Positions 1 through 10,359 of a stretch of 64,000 bases of DNA are shown here, in pieces. Numbering within the stretch: position 1 is the first letter of the stretch; each line of letters opens with the position of its first letter. The stretch is taken from contig JADNRV010000094.1 of the NCBI GenBank assembly GCA_015499995.1, forward strand, positions 1 to 64,000. The letters run 5' to 3'. Made by a program: the position numbers and the translations under genes. Source of the DNA: Flammula alnicola. Taxonomy: Eukaryota > Basidiomycota > Agaricomycetes > Agaricales > Strophariaceae. The notes under the pieces were generated by a model. That model was given only the letters and a program-made list of their open reading frames with translations. It did no database searches and was not told the DNA's origin.

Positions 1-655
1 CCTACACGGTAGCCGGTCGTGTGTATGCGGCTGGCGTTGGCGGTAGCATTTGCGGTGGCGGCGGTTATGTCGACAGTGGTGGGCAGTCACGGGCAATGTT
101 CCGAGTGAGCTCGAATGCGGTCTGGTAAACCGAACGACGTTCGAGGAGGAGACAATGTCACGGTTAGTGCCGTTGTCTCCCCGCACCACCCGTTGTGAAA
201 TCAACTCACTCAACTCATCAAGACCTCAGTTAAGTTAAGTTCTTCTCGTGACCGACGTTCTTCGAGCCCCTCAATTTCGAGTTATCCCGACGTTGATTCG
301 AGTCAGTCATTTCACTCAGCTCAGTCAATTCAGTTCATTAATTCAATTTCTTCTCATGAACGACGCTCGTCGAGCCCCTCAATTTCTTTCATCTCATCCA
401 TTTCACGGTCTCTTACCTTTCGTCTAATTTCTCAAAGGGCTTTACGAGCTCAAGAATGCCCGGAAGGGGCGCAGCGTATGTTACATGTAGCAAAAAAAAA
501 TTACAAAGCGATAAAAAATGGCGGAACCGACGGGCGGGGTAGCGACGATGTATTTCGAAAAGGAGGCGACGTTGAAGACAAAACCAACAAGAACTTTCGA
601 GATCTGTTGAGGTTTTAAGTCTCGGCCCTGAGTGATACCAAATGAGCACATACCT
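1..655. other. Gene-free left edge with short repeated motif
   Basis: No supportable gene is seen. A phrase of about 45 bp built around GACGTTCTTCGAGCCCCTC (near 254) recurs near 362 as GACGCTCGTCGAGCCCCTC. Related motifs recur many times between 16.1 and 18.7 kb, so this is part of a dispersed repeat family rather than coding sequence. Confidence 0.5.
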
Positions 656-1981
656 TCAACGAATGCGCTGTCTTTTGTACGGCTGAGCGGCGGCGCACTC
701 CTTCCTCAACGCTTCGAAGAAACCTTGAAGGACCTTTTCTGCCAACTTCCTACCAGGCTCCATGACACGTTTCGACTTTGGCGAATAGAACTTGAGCATC
801 TGCTTCCATTTGGTGCTAGTCCTAGGAGGAAAGTCCTCAGGTTTGCAACGAATATTGGCCAGCCTGTCCTGGTACATCTTCTCCGCGTCAGGAAGCCACT
901 GCCCCATGTCGTATCCGCAGCCCTCCCATTTGATCAACCTAGGCCACCACGAGCAGATACTAACGGTTCCTCCCTTCTCGCTGGCGTTGACGCGGTAAAC
1001 GCCGGATACAATGTCCTGATATTCCATAGGAATGTCGTCCTCAGCAAGCACATAGCCGTCTTCGAGCGTCGCAATAACCTTGTTGAAATAACAGGGTCCC
1101 TGCAGCACCGCTTCTACAGAAACGTGATCCTCAGCCAGGCGACCCATGATGCCCCCCATCATACGAAAAACTCTCCCCAATGGGGCCCCGAACAGAGTGT
1201 TTCGTCGCAGCTCGTACTCTTGGTAATCCAGGGCATTGGGTTTCCACTTGAACTCTCGACCTCCAAGGCCACGGGTTGGGGTCTGTTTTGCAGGACACCC
1301 AGCCTGATCGGAACGAATGCGGTGCGGCGTTAGGAAAGGGATGCGTTGTGCCAGAAGGAAACGGACGAGATCAGGCAGGCTCTGCCAACGGCCCGAATTT
1401 CTGTAGAGGAGAAGAATGATGGTCGGGTCAAAAACGGCCACGACCCATTCGGCGAACTGAGGATCTAAGCTACGAATGGTATAGAGGCGGGTGCTCTCTC
1501 CACACTCGACCTGATTGAGCTCGAAACCCTGCTTCTCCAGTTTGAAGCCGCCGACGATGGAGGGGCTGACGTCCCACGCCGAAGAAAGCAGTGAAAGAGA
1601 AATGTTGGCGTTGACGAGTGTGTTGTGGAAATCGAGGATGGGGCTGACCCATGACGCCGACGCTGGGAGATCTGAATGACCAAGTGCTTTGAGCACTAGA
1701 CGCGGCTCCTGCGCCGCGGTCGAGGAGTGAAGAGAGTAATGCGGGCGCCTGCGAGGGTCGGCGTGGTAGCCATAGCGATTGCGAATAAAGTCGATAAAAA
1801 CAGCGATGTCGGTGGGATACGCGTACGGTGGATCACGTTCTCCCTCAATTTCACCATCCTCCAATAGCGCCGCAGCGTCCCCCTGGACGTTGAGCTCGGC
1901 CCGAGTCTCAAGCGGGGCGAGGGCATGCGAGTCATCAAGGGAAGGCCTGACGGAAGGGCTGGGAAGGGCAACGCCAAAGAT

Positions 1982-2025
<44 letters not shown>

Positions 2026-3468
2026 ACTGAGGACGAGGGAGAGGGCGCTCCACGCCATCTGCGAAGCGCGGGTACATCGGGCAGAGATCCCAATGCTTGA
2101 GATGGCCGATATAGCGACGCTGATTGGGAGTAAAGTCATCCCAATGATTTGGGACCAAGTTCTTGTCGACCTTTTCCCGACGCCAGAAGCCTTGTTCCTC
2201 TCGCCAAAGAAAGACGGTCGTCTTTTGGGAATATATCTGTTGGCCGGCAAGCCGTTCCGAGTCCACTCGTCCCTGCTTCTCTCGCGAATTCTCGTTCGCT
2301 ATGATTCGAGCTCGATACCCATTCAAGCGATCAAAGAAATCCTGATAGTGTTCTCCAAGCCGTTGGAGAGACAGCGGTTCAACTGAGCCGTGGGGGATTT
2401 GCGGAAGAGCAGCAGCGCCATCAGGGCCTTCAGGATATGACCACCCCGAATGCTCAGGTTCGTCGAAATCCTCCGTTCCGTGGTTCCGAAGCTCGTAATG
2501 AGATGGTAGCACTGTCGGGGCTGCATATGGTGCGACTATCCCCCCCGACGATACTTCTTCCAAGACTCCTCAATGACATCAAGGGGAGGGTATAGGTTCG
2601 CTACGAATTCCTTGTCTTTGATGTCGTAAATACCAAGCCGCCTGTCTTCATCCCCCCACACAAACCAGAGAGAAATGCCAGCGGCGACGAATTTAGGAAC
2701 GAATTTACCCCACCGAAAAGTGTAGGGGTCCAAAATGGCGCCTGCGCGTAAGCCAACAGACAGATTGCAGACATATGACTCCTGAAGCAACGATAGCCAC
2801 GCTCGGTTGACGAATACTGATGCCGTTTTATCACTGAGCAAGGCCTTAAAAGATGTTTCGAAGCAATCATGCTCGTAGTCGGTCAAGCCGAGCGCCAAGA
2901 CGAAAGAGAAGAGGGCGCCCCACATTATGAACGCTTCTTGAGCGTTGAGGGCGCAGCGGACGGCGATTCGGCGAGAGCGATGGAAGCAACGGTACCCAAA
3001 CCTTTCGGGCAATTCGGGGAGGTCGAGTACGGGGAACAGGTTATGGTGCTTGTTATTCTTCCAAAGAAAGCCCGTAAAACTTTCCAAAATGCGCTCCAGC
3101 CGATACCAGCTGTCCTGGAATCCCTGTTCCAGTCCGAATTTGAGGTCAAGATTAGGACCACGTCCGCGGCCCAGCTCAATAACTTTGGTGGCGAGGACTT
3201 CGGGGGAGACGTCGAGGCGGCCAAAGATATCACCTCGGTTGTGAGGGATTCGGGGGTAGAAGGCCATGTAGATCTGAGAATTGTCGAGGATGCGAGGACG
3301 AGTGTAGTCAATCTTTCCCTCCCTATCTTGAGGTGGCTCGGGAGGGAGACAGGTACGGTTGGGGGAGGTGACGAGCCCTGCTGTTTCGGACCAGAGGACC
3401 TTCCTGTTCAATCGGGGGAGACGTTTGGCCTTTTCGTTGTCGGAGCTGGACAAGGAGAGCTCTGACAT
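656..3468 (-). CDS. Unrecognised fungal protein, split by an apparent -1 frame change at a G7 run
   Basis: Two long minus-strand frames overlap by a few codons. The upstream one starts with ATG at 3468 and runs 310 codons to a stop at 2536. The downstream frame is open from about 2563 to 656 (635 codons) and has no ATG at its beginning, only TTG, so it looks like the continuation of the same gene. The overlap holds seven consecutive G on the coding strand (near 2541-2547); one extra G, or a -1 slip, would make a single protein of about 940 residues. The downstream half carries a run of about 14 Asp, several Trp-rich stretches and a basic C-terminus. I do not recognise a domain. The long uninterrupted frames on both sides of the break argue for a real gene with a very recent lesion, a sequencing error in the homopolymer, or recoding. 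Confidence 0.6.
1982..2023. repeat. (GTC)14 trinucleotide tract
   Basis: Fourteen uninterrupted GTC units are seen. On the minus strand they read GAC and encode the poly-aspartate run in the surrounding gene. Such tracts commonly vary in length between strains. Confidence 0.9.
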
Positions 3469-3476
3469 GTTGAGAT

Positions 3477-3765
3477 CTGTAAAGAAAGAATGTTAGGATG
3501 TGGCAAACGAACGTGTAGATCGCCAACGTACCCAAAATGGAGAAGAAAAAGAGAAAAAAGATAGCAGTTGCAGAAGGAAGGAGGTTATAGCACAGTATGA
3601 CAGCTAATTGAGATGTTAGAATGGCATATACGCATGAGAACACGCCTAACTAACCTGGGGAGACGTCGAGCGACAGAAACAAGAAAACTAGGGAGAGCAA
3701 ATACGATTTCCGAGAGCTAGGTAGAAAATTAGGACAGAAACGGGTGAGGAGTTGGGCGCACGTAC
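3477..3765 (-). other. Three candidate introns in the leader of the 0.66-3.47 kb gene
   Basis: Upstream of the ATG at 3468, three intervals each start with GT and end with AG on the minus strand: 3765-3717 (49 nt, GTACGT...CCTAG), 3654-3604 (51 nt, GTTAGT...TTAG with a CTAAC branch site) and 3531-3477 (55 nt, GTACGT...ACAG with CCTAAC). Their lengths match the introns of other genes here. Once removed, the leader exons stay open and in frame with the ATG but contain no in-frame ATG before an upstream stop, so they are more likely 5' UTR introns than coding ones. Splicing is inferred, not shown. Confidence 0.4.
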
Positions 3766-4079
3766 CAAGCAACGACGAATGGTACGAATATTCCACGCAG
3801 AAGGGATCCTAAGACGGTTTCGATCGAGATGTTGAGGAGCAGACGCCAGTCGCGAAGCAACGGACGCTACCTTGTCGAGAGTCCTGATACGCGGGTTTTG
3901 AGGTAATAGACGCTGCAAGGCAGGCTCAGAGCGCTACTAGGTGAATTCTTGAGGGGAGAGAGGGCAGTGTAGAAGGTTGAAACGTTGACGATGGGTGGAT
4001 GGTGAACCGAGATCGAAAATGCGAGAATGGTCACGTGCTCGATTTGGCGTCCGGTCCGCCTCTTCGCAGCTCTTCCTCT

Positions 4080-5500
4080 ATAGCTCTCGACTCTAAGTTC
4101 GAAAGAACTCAAGCTAGCTCTTTGGTGCTTGACGCCAAAGACGCTTTCTCGTGCTCTAAAATTCTCCGGGGATCTTCGTATCCCACCTCTTCTGGCTCCG
4201 TTCTCAAGCTGGCTCTTTGGTGCTTGACGCCAAAGACGCTCTCGTATGCTTTACACTCTCTAGGGATCTTCGTCTCCCATCTCTGCTGGTTCGTAAGCTA
4301 GCTCTTTGGTGCTTGATGCCAAGGACGTATTCATATGCCTATGTTTGTCTGGCGTTCTTCGTACCCATCGAGTCGGCTCTTTTATGCTCGATACTCGTAC
4401 TCTGTTAAAACGGTCTCATACCCTCTGCGTAAATCCTGTCACTTATCATTTGACTCACGATTCGATGCGAGCTGACATTCCACGTCCCCCAACTTGTACT
4501 TGATCATTTCTTCCTCTTTGCGCAGGCTATTTCATCATAATCTCATTTCGCTTACTCATTTGTTCAGATATTCGCTGGATATGTCTTTGTTCAATTCGAT
4601 CTGAATCCACCTGCCCCTCATAACCTTGCTTTTTTGACCATCGACGAATGCCAGCAAACGCGATCCTGACAGATAACTTCTTCTTACACCCTCATTAAAC
4701 ACTTGTTTTGCGCATTAACACCTCATTATTATGGCCATCATCCGAGTTTCGTATTGTTTCCTGACAGTTGACGATCGTCCAAAGTGAAGATGAGCTATTC
4801 ATTCCGTTCATATCTCATCAACGACATTCTTCTTCGCCAAAATTCCTTTCACTCTAACGCCAAGATACTCTCCCATGTACCTTACAACCCGTATTCTACT
4901 TCTGCGTTAAAATTCAATCCACCATCCATACTCATATCATAAGTTATGTCTTTGCATCGGCTACGATTCTAAGAGCGTCGGATTCGGGGATCCTCGTCTC
5001 CCACCTTTCATTACTCTTTAACTCGGCTCTTTGGTGTTTAACGCCAAGGACGCATTCCGTTAGTTTCTCCTCATGGATGCTATCCGTTAGGTCCTTAGGG
5101 TTATTGTTCGACCAATTGATATACACTCTGACGGTCTACGACTCCCTCATTTATCGAACTGCTCTCTACGGCTTATATTCGCCGTCATGATCATTCATGT
5201 GGTGTTATTCTTCCGCGTAGTAACCACTTCTCTCACTTCTATCAGTATCTTTCAGCTAGTAATGGCTTCTGACGAACCGCGAGCATCAGCATATGCGATT
5301 TTCCACCAACCCTCCGCTCGACTCCGAAACTTTTGTTCATGCTCTAAGTTATCTGGCAATCCACTCCGTCGTTTCAAACACCAAGCATGCACTCTTATGC
5401 TCTACTATGCCTGGCGTTCTTCGTACCCCACCCTTACTCGCTCCTCGAATTAATCTCTAATGCTTAACACCAAGATCGTTTACAATGCTAAGCTGGCCTT
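4080..5500. repeat. Cluster of degenerate hairpin-bearing repeats
   Basis: The phrase TTTGGTGCTTGACGCCAAA, which folds as a short hairpin (CTTTGG...CCAAAG), occurs near 4120 and 4215, with variants near 4304 and 5029 and weaker forms near 4853 and 5458. Between copies a second short hairpin recurs, of the form GGGATCTTCGTATCCC (near 4169, 4263 and 4987). The first three units are about 90 bp apart. No coding frame of note lies in the stretch. Confidence 0.6.
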
Positions 5501-5538
5501 AGGTGCTACGTATTCTAATAGTGCTCAATCGTCTTCGC

Positions 5539-5730
5539 CTACTTATTGATGTTGTTGACCGTGTTGTTGTTGTAATGACCACCCACGTTGCATCCGCGAA
5601 TAGGGCAGTTGACGTATAGATTGCCATAGACGTAGTAGTTCCGTACGCCTGCTTGGCCGTCCTCAATTCGGACCTGCTTCATTTCACGATTTTCAACGGG
5701 CACGTCATTGGATTGAGAGTCTAGTGACAT
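5539..5730 (-). CDS. Small hypothetical protein, Asn/Gly-rich C-terminus
   Basis: An ATG at about 5730 opens a 63-codon frame whose last 25 residues are rich in Asn, Gly and Tyr. The pattern (GN-Y-N...NVGG-YNNNTVNN) resembles the Asn/Gly-rich motif often found near the N-terminus of Agaricomycete NACHT/NLR-like proteins. This could be a relic or first exon of such a gene. No downstream NTPase domain follows, so the call is weak and the frame may be chance. Confidence 0.25.
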   Translation of the reverse strand: MSLDSQSNDVPVENREMKQVRIEDGQAGVRNYYVYGNLYVNCPIRGCNVGGHYNNNTVNNINK

Positions 5731-6036
5731 GTACAAATGTAATGCGATGTTTATTTTACACACGTGTGATGTTATATAAATGGTCAATGCAATGGTCAAA
5801 GCAAGTTTTGAATGTAATATTCGTTTAAATGAGAAGGTTTAACGTTTGATGTTGGAATGTTGGATGGTAGGTAGATTCGTTATATAGAAATAAAAGAGAA
5901 CAAGAGCACGATCAGCGTCTGGAAGAAAGAAGAGTTTAATATGATATGCTTGCCTTGACGTCCATGTCTGCCGCCTTCGCTTGCTGTGATACAGATTGAA
6001 CGGTGAGCATGATGTAGAGATACAGCATTTAACGCC

Positions 6037-6720
6037 AGTTCAAGGCTTACAGGCTTACAGTATTAAATAGTAATCTAAACGGTCTCACGCTCTGATATTA
6101 CGCGAGAGTTCAAGGCAATTACCTGACGTTCCACGAGCGTCAGACTGCATAACTTGGTGCGGTGGAGCTATTAATAGTAATACGTCTGCGCGTTTGCATG
6201 TGATCGTGTCTGTCAGGTGACTGGGATCAACACCAGAACTTGAACTTGACGCTCTCTCTCTGCATCTCACTTTCCTCAAGATTTGACCATAGCACTAGGA
6301 GCTTCGCTTCTAGCGTCTACGTCCTCCAATTCTCTTCAAAATTTCGACCATAGCATTAGGAGCTTCGCTTCTAGTGTCTAACGTGAACACCGTTTATTCC
6401 CCTCCCAGCAAAATTTTGCCTGTATCACCTCAAGCGGCCTCTCAAATGGCAATGCCGCCCTCGACAGGTAAGCTGTAAACTCCTTCTATTACTTCAAATT
6501 CTCTTTTCTGCAGTTTTAAACGTCCGTATTGGGAGATCTCGACGCCTCGCAGATACTTCGCAGGGAGTAGGCCTGGTGCTTCAGACTTCCGATATATGAT
6601 GTAAGATTTTCCCGGCGCGGAACGAAAGCAGCTCGGATTCAGAGTCTAGCAGATACCCCGCAGGGAATAGGCCTGATTTTGCGATCCGAGTGCCGTTTAT
6701 CTTGACCGGCCGGGTCGATT
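6037..6720. repeat. Long direct repeat R1, 5' of the oxygenase gene
   Basis: From AGTTCAAGGC at 6037 this segment closely matches 8748-9310 in the same orientation; by eye most positions agree. R1 also carries extra spaced copies of a 27-bp phrase ending GCAGGGAATAGGCCTG (near 6548, 6648 and 6771) where R2 has one, so R1 is longer. Inside, the hairpin TAGGAGCTTCGCTTCTA occurs twice about 60 bp apart. The pair brackets the TET/JBP-like gene, suggesting a mobilised or tandemly duplicated unit. The ends are not TG...CA, so they are not obvious LTRs. Confidence 0.8.
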
Positions 6721-6812
6721 CTTCTCTTCTACCAGCTTGGCGAGACGGCATAGCAGCCTGGGTTCAGGATCTAGCAGATACCCCGCAGGGAATAGGCCTG
6801 ACTCTGTGATCT

Positions 6813-8513
6813 ATGGCCTGCTTACTGCGTCGAGCTCAGCCAGTGTATGCCGTCTACCGGCGTCTTATCAAAACTCGTTCCTCACTCACCCCACCTTTAC
6901 TGATTACACTGTTTCCAGAAGAGACCGTATCGGCCGTATACCCAGCAAACCCTCACTTTAGCCTCGTGGATAATCTGTTCGAAATCTGGGGGCGCAGTTC
7001 AGGTGACCCCTTTGATTCCCCGCTAGCTTCCTTAACGCCCTCTCCGGCGTCGTCGCGCTCTGGGTCCCCAACTCCGGATGCCGCCCACTCAAGACCCCTC
7101 TCTCCTTTCCCCAACGCTGCGTCCATTCCTCATAGCCCCGCCGCCGGTGTCTATGAATCCCCTCCGTCTCCGGCGCCCCCTCCGGTGGTTGCTGAGCCTC
7201 TAAGCAGGGCGGATAGGCGCAAAAAGAGGAATAAGCAACAGTCGAAGCAGCACAAAAAAAAGCAGAAGCTTACCTCTGAGCCGCGGCCTTTCGACAATCT
7301 CACCCGTAAACACGCTCAGGGCACGTCTCAGATCACCTCAAGCTTTGACGCAGCCAGCAGTTCGACGGCAACGACCGGCTATGTGGGGCAGCGTAGAGAC
7401 GATCCGCCCAAAACGTTCGAGCTGTCTGAGCTTGTCGGGCCACATTCGCGATACAAGTTCGAGCTAAGGGCATGGAATGGCAAGTACGTGGATAAAACTG
7501 CCGTTCTTCCGCAACTTTCTGACAGGCTGCCCTAGAAGCCGTGTGGTATTCGTCGACTCGAGCAGCCGCGTCATCGGCGTTGGCGTTAGCCTGCCGGCGA
7601 ACGACGCCACTTGGGCGGACGTACACCGTGAGGCTGCGGAAGCTCTTGAAGAGGCGCGTGGCCGGCTTGATCTCAAGAAGGGTGACAACATACACCGCCG
7701 AGGATGCTTTCCGGCCATGAGAGTGGGCATATCTCACGGAGGAGGCCAAAAACACCCCAAGGTTCTGAAGCAAACGGCGGATAACAAGCCTATTCTGGAC
7801 GGGCTGTTGAAAAACAAGGCGTTCGAGCGGATATCCGGCTTCACATCCCGTACGCGTTTAGTTTTTTGGCCATGCGGCTACATCCTCACCCTTGCACAGG
7901 TGCTTTCTCCGAGGTGGCGCCCCGCCTTTATGACTATCACAATAGCCAGCTATCCAAGCTTATCGACGAGGATCAGAGGCGGCGCGCCGCGAACACCCAC
8001 GAACACCCATGGGAGGAAGAGCTGCGACGAAACTTTCCCAACACCCCATGGGCGGCGACATCGTTTAACTTTGGCCCGCAGACGGTTTGCTACAGGCATG
8101 CCGACTTCAACAACTTGGCCTTCGGGTGGTGCTGTATCACCGCCCTTGGGCAGTTTGATCCTACCAAAGGCGGACACCTCGTCCTCTGGGATCTTGGCAT
8201 TGTCATCGAATTCCCTCCAGGCACATCCATTCTCATTCCGTCCGCCGTCATCAGCCACTCAAACGTGCCTATTGGATCACACGAAACTCGCTATTCCTTC
8301 ACTCAATACAGCGCGGGTGGGATTTTTCGTTGGAATGACAACGAGTTCAAGACCGTGGCCGATTTCAAGAAGGGATTTAGTGACGAAGAATGGGCCGCTG
8401 TGAAAAAGGAGCTGTCTGAGCAGCTTGATTTCGGGCTTGCTTTGTACACCACTTTTCCGGAGCTCAAACGCATGAAGCCGGAGGTCGCCGAAGCCGCGGA
8501 TGATAGCCTGTAG
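6813..8513 (+). CDS. TET/JBP-like 2-oxoglutarate/Fe(II) DNA-base oxygenase, copy 1
   Basis: The three exons are 6813-7483, 7536-7849 and 7900-8513 (introns GTACGT...CCTAG and GTACGC...CACAG), summing to 533 codons including the stop. The N-terminal third is Pro/Ser-rich with a Lys/Arg cluster near residues 130-160. The C-terminal catalytic domain shows the double-stranded beta-helix signature: Fe(II) ligands H395-x-D397, distal H448, and R459 before SFTQY for 2-oxoglutarate. The conserved stretches ITALG-FDP-KGGHLVLWD and EFPPG-SILIPSA are typical of the TET/JBP family expanded in mushrooms, where these enzymes oxidise 5-methylpyrimidines in DNA. All catalytic residues are present, so the gene looks functional. 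It lies between direct repeats R1 and R2 with no transposase beside it. The ATG at 6813 is the first that keeps the frame; an upstream exon cannot be excluded. Confidence 0.85.
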
Positions 8514-8747
8514 GGACCCTCCTGTAACGCCCTCCTTTTTGTTTGACAATATAATCCGCGCTGCCCGTCTCTTAATGCCAAATGCTGTAGAAATTAAGGC
8601 CTGTGCCCATTGCCCTGAGGAGGTTTTGGTTTGTTTGAGAAGCCAAGGTAAAATAACCCTCACGCCATCCAGCCGTTCAAAACGCAAACAAGTCACATAG
8701 CTCTGAACAACGGTTGTGAGCTGTTAGAATCATTTCGAGTCCATTAC

Positions 8748-9310
8748 AGTTCAAAGCCTACAGGCTTACGGCGTCAAATAATAATATAGATGGACTCGCG
8801 AGTCATTCTGATATTACACGAGAGTTCAAGGTAATTACCTGACGTTCCACGAGCGTCAGACTGCATAACTTGGTGCGGTGGAGCTATTAATAGTAATACG
8901 TCTGCGCGTTTTGCATGTGATCGTGCTTGAACTTGACGCGCTCTCTCTCTGCATCTCACTTTCCTCAAGATTTGACCATGGCACTAGGAGCTTCGCTTCT
9001 AGTGTCTACGTCCTCCAATTCTCTTCAAAATTTCGACCATAGCATTAGGAGCTTCGCTTCTAGTGTCTAACGCGAGCGCTGCTTATTCTCCTCCCAGCAA
9101 AATTTTGCCTGCATCATCTCAAGCGGTCTCTCAAATGGCAATGCCGCCCTCGACAGGTGCGCTGTAAACTCCCTATAGTATTTCAAATTATCTTTTCTGC
9201 AGTTTTAAACATCCGTATTGGGAGACCTCGACGCCTCGCAGATACCCCGCAGGGAATAGGCCTGATTTTGCGATCCGAGCGCTGTTTATCTTGACCAGCC
9301 GGGTCAATTT
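8748..9310. repeat. Long direct repeat R2, 3' of the oxygenase gene
   Basis: This is the second copy of the R1 sequence, in the same orientation and ending near GGGTCAA at about 9307. It also contains the TAGGAGCTTCGCTTCTA hairpin twice (near 8986 and 9046) and one GCAGGGAATAGGCCTG phrase (near 9247). The differences from R1 are scattered substitutions and small indels, so the duplication is not very recent. Confidence 0.8.
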
Positions 9311-9468
9311 ACATCCCCGGACTGTCGTTCCTCCACCTCCAACTGCCTCCTCGCTCTCGCTAGGGCCCTGCGAAAGGATCGGTCCTGTGCAGCGAGTCGG
9401 GCCATTTCCATGTAAACGTATTGCTCGAAGTCTAAATCCACGGTGAGGCTGAGCTCAGTTTGAAGACG
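9304..9468 (-). CDS. Possible 3' exon of an unrecognised gene
   Basis: On the minus strand, a GTGAGT donor near 9555 and an acceptor ending GACAG at 9469 precede a 55-codon open stretch ending in TGA at 9304. The reading is charged and Arg/Glu-rich (helical), ending EERQSGDVN. The exon overlaps the end of repeat R2 by a few bases. No further coding exon was recognised upstream, so this may be a gene fragment cut off by the repeat. Confidence 0.3.
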   Translation of the reverse strand, partial: RLQTELSLTVDLDFEQYVYMEMARLAAQDRSFRRALARARRQLEVEERQSGDVN

Positions 9469-9555
9469 CTGTCACTCACTGTCAAATCTAGTCTCCAGTG
9501 CTACAGTGACCGAGTTAGGAGCATATCGTCACAACCGGCACATGAAAACTCACCG

Positions 9556-10359
9556 GTGAAGACCTCTCTATAGCGTCGGACACAATATAGGAGAAAGAAA
9601 ATATGGTCGGTCAAGCTGTGAACAGAATTTCAGGCTGGTGAGTCTCGGTTCAAAGAAAATATAAGGCGAGACTGACGATGGGGGCATGGTGGTGGTGGTT
9701 GAATAATAAGAAAAATAAGTTGAGATGGGATGGTCGCAATTTAATTGGATGCATTCCCACCGATTTGTTTCCCTGCACCCGCCTTCTTCAAAATGGCCAC
9801 CAGATTCGATTCTAACGTAAAGATGTGCCTGGTCCTGGCATCAGAAAAATGTCCGGTTAGCAGGCTTTAGTCACTTATATCACCGCAGGCGATATCGTAG
9901 CAGCCATGATGACTACGCCTGCTCAGTGACGATCGTGGTTCGTCACTGCGTAGATAGCAGACATTTCTTGCGTGTATCGTGTTAAACAGGAATTCATTCA
10001 AGAGTTCTGGGTTTTCTGCACTCGCGTTTTGGACCTTAAGACCCAACGTCGTAGAATTTGACTGACGAAGATCGTCACCGACGTCGCGTTTACTAGCATA
10101 TATATGAAGCGCGTTATTTCGAGGAAGTACTCATAAGCTAAAATAAATCAGGTACTCTCTAACACTTCAAAGGCGGCGCCAACGTTTCTCGCAGCCTTAT
10201 ACATATGGAATTCCTCGCAAGAAAGCATGTATGATAATTACGAAGTCCTACGGCAAATACAAAGAACACGTACTGAGCCGTAAAAAATAATAAAGACGGT
10301 CTAACGATATAATTGTCGTAGCCACCCTTTCAACCCCAAACAGAACATACGGCGCCAAT
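9556..10359. other. Intergenic stretch, nothing recognised
   Basis: No convincing coding frame or structured repeat was seen between the R2 repeat and the end of the SNF2 gene. This includes the probable 3' flank of that gene. Confidence 0.5.

Noticed and set aside
632..1333. 233-codon plus-strand frame
   Set aside because: It lies antisense to the well-supported minus-strand gene and has no independent features.
6037..9310. R1/R2 interpreted as LTRs of a retrotransposon carrying the oxygenase
   Set aside because: The ends are not TG...CA, no primer site or polypurine tract was found, the copies differ in internal repeats, and no target duplication was identified.
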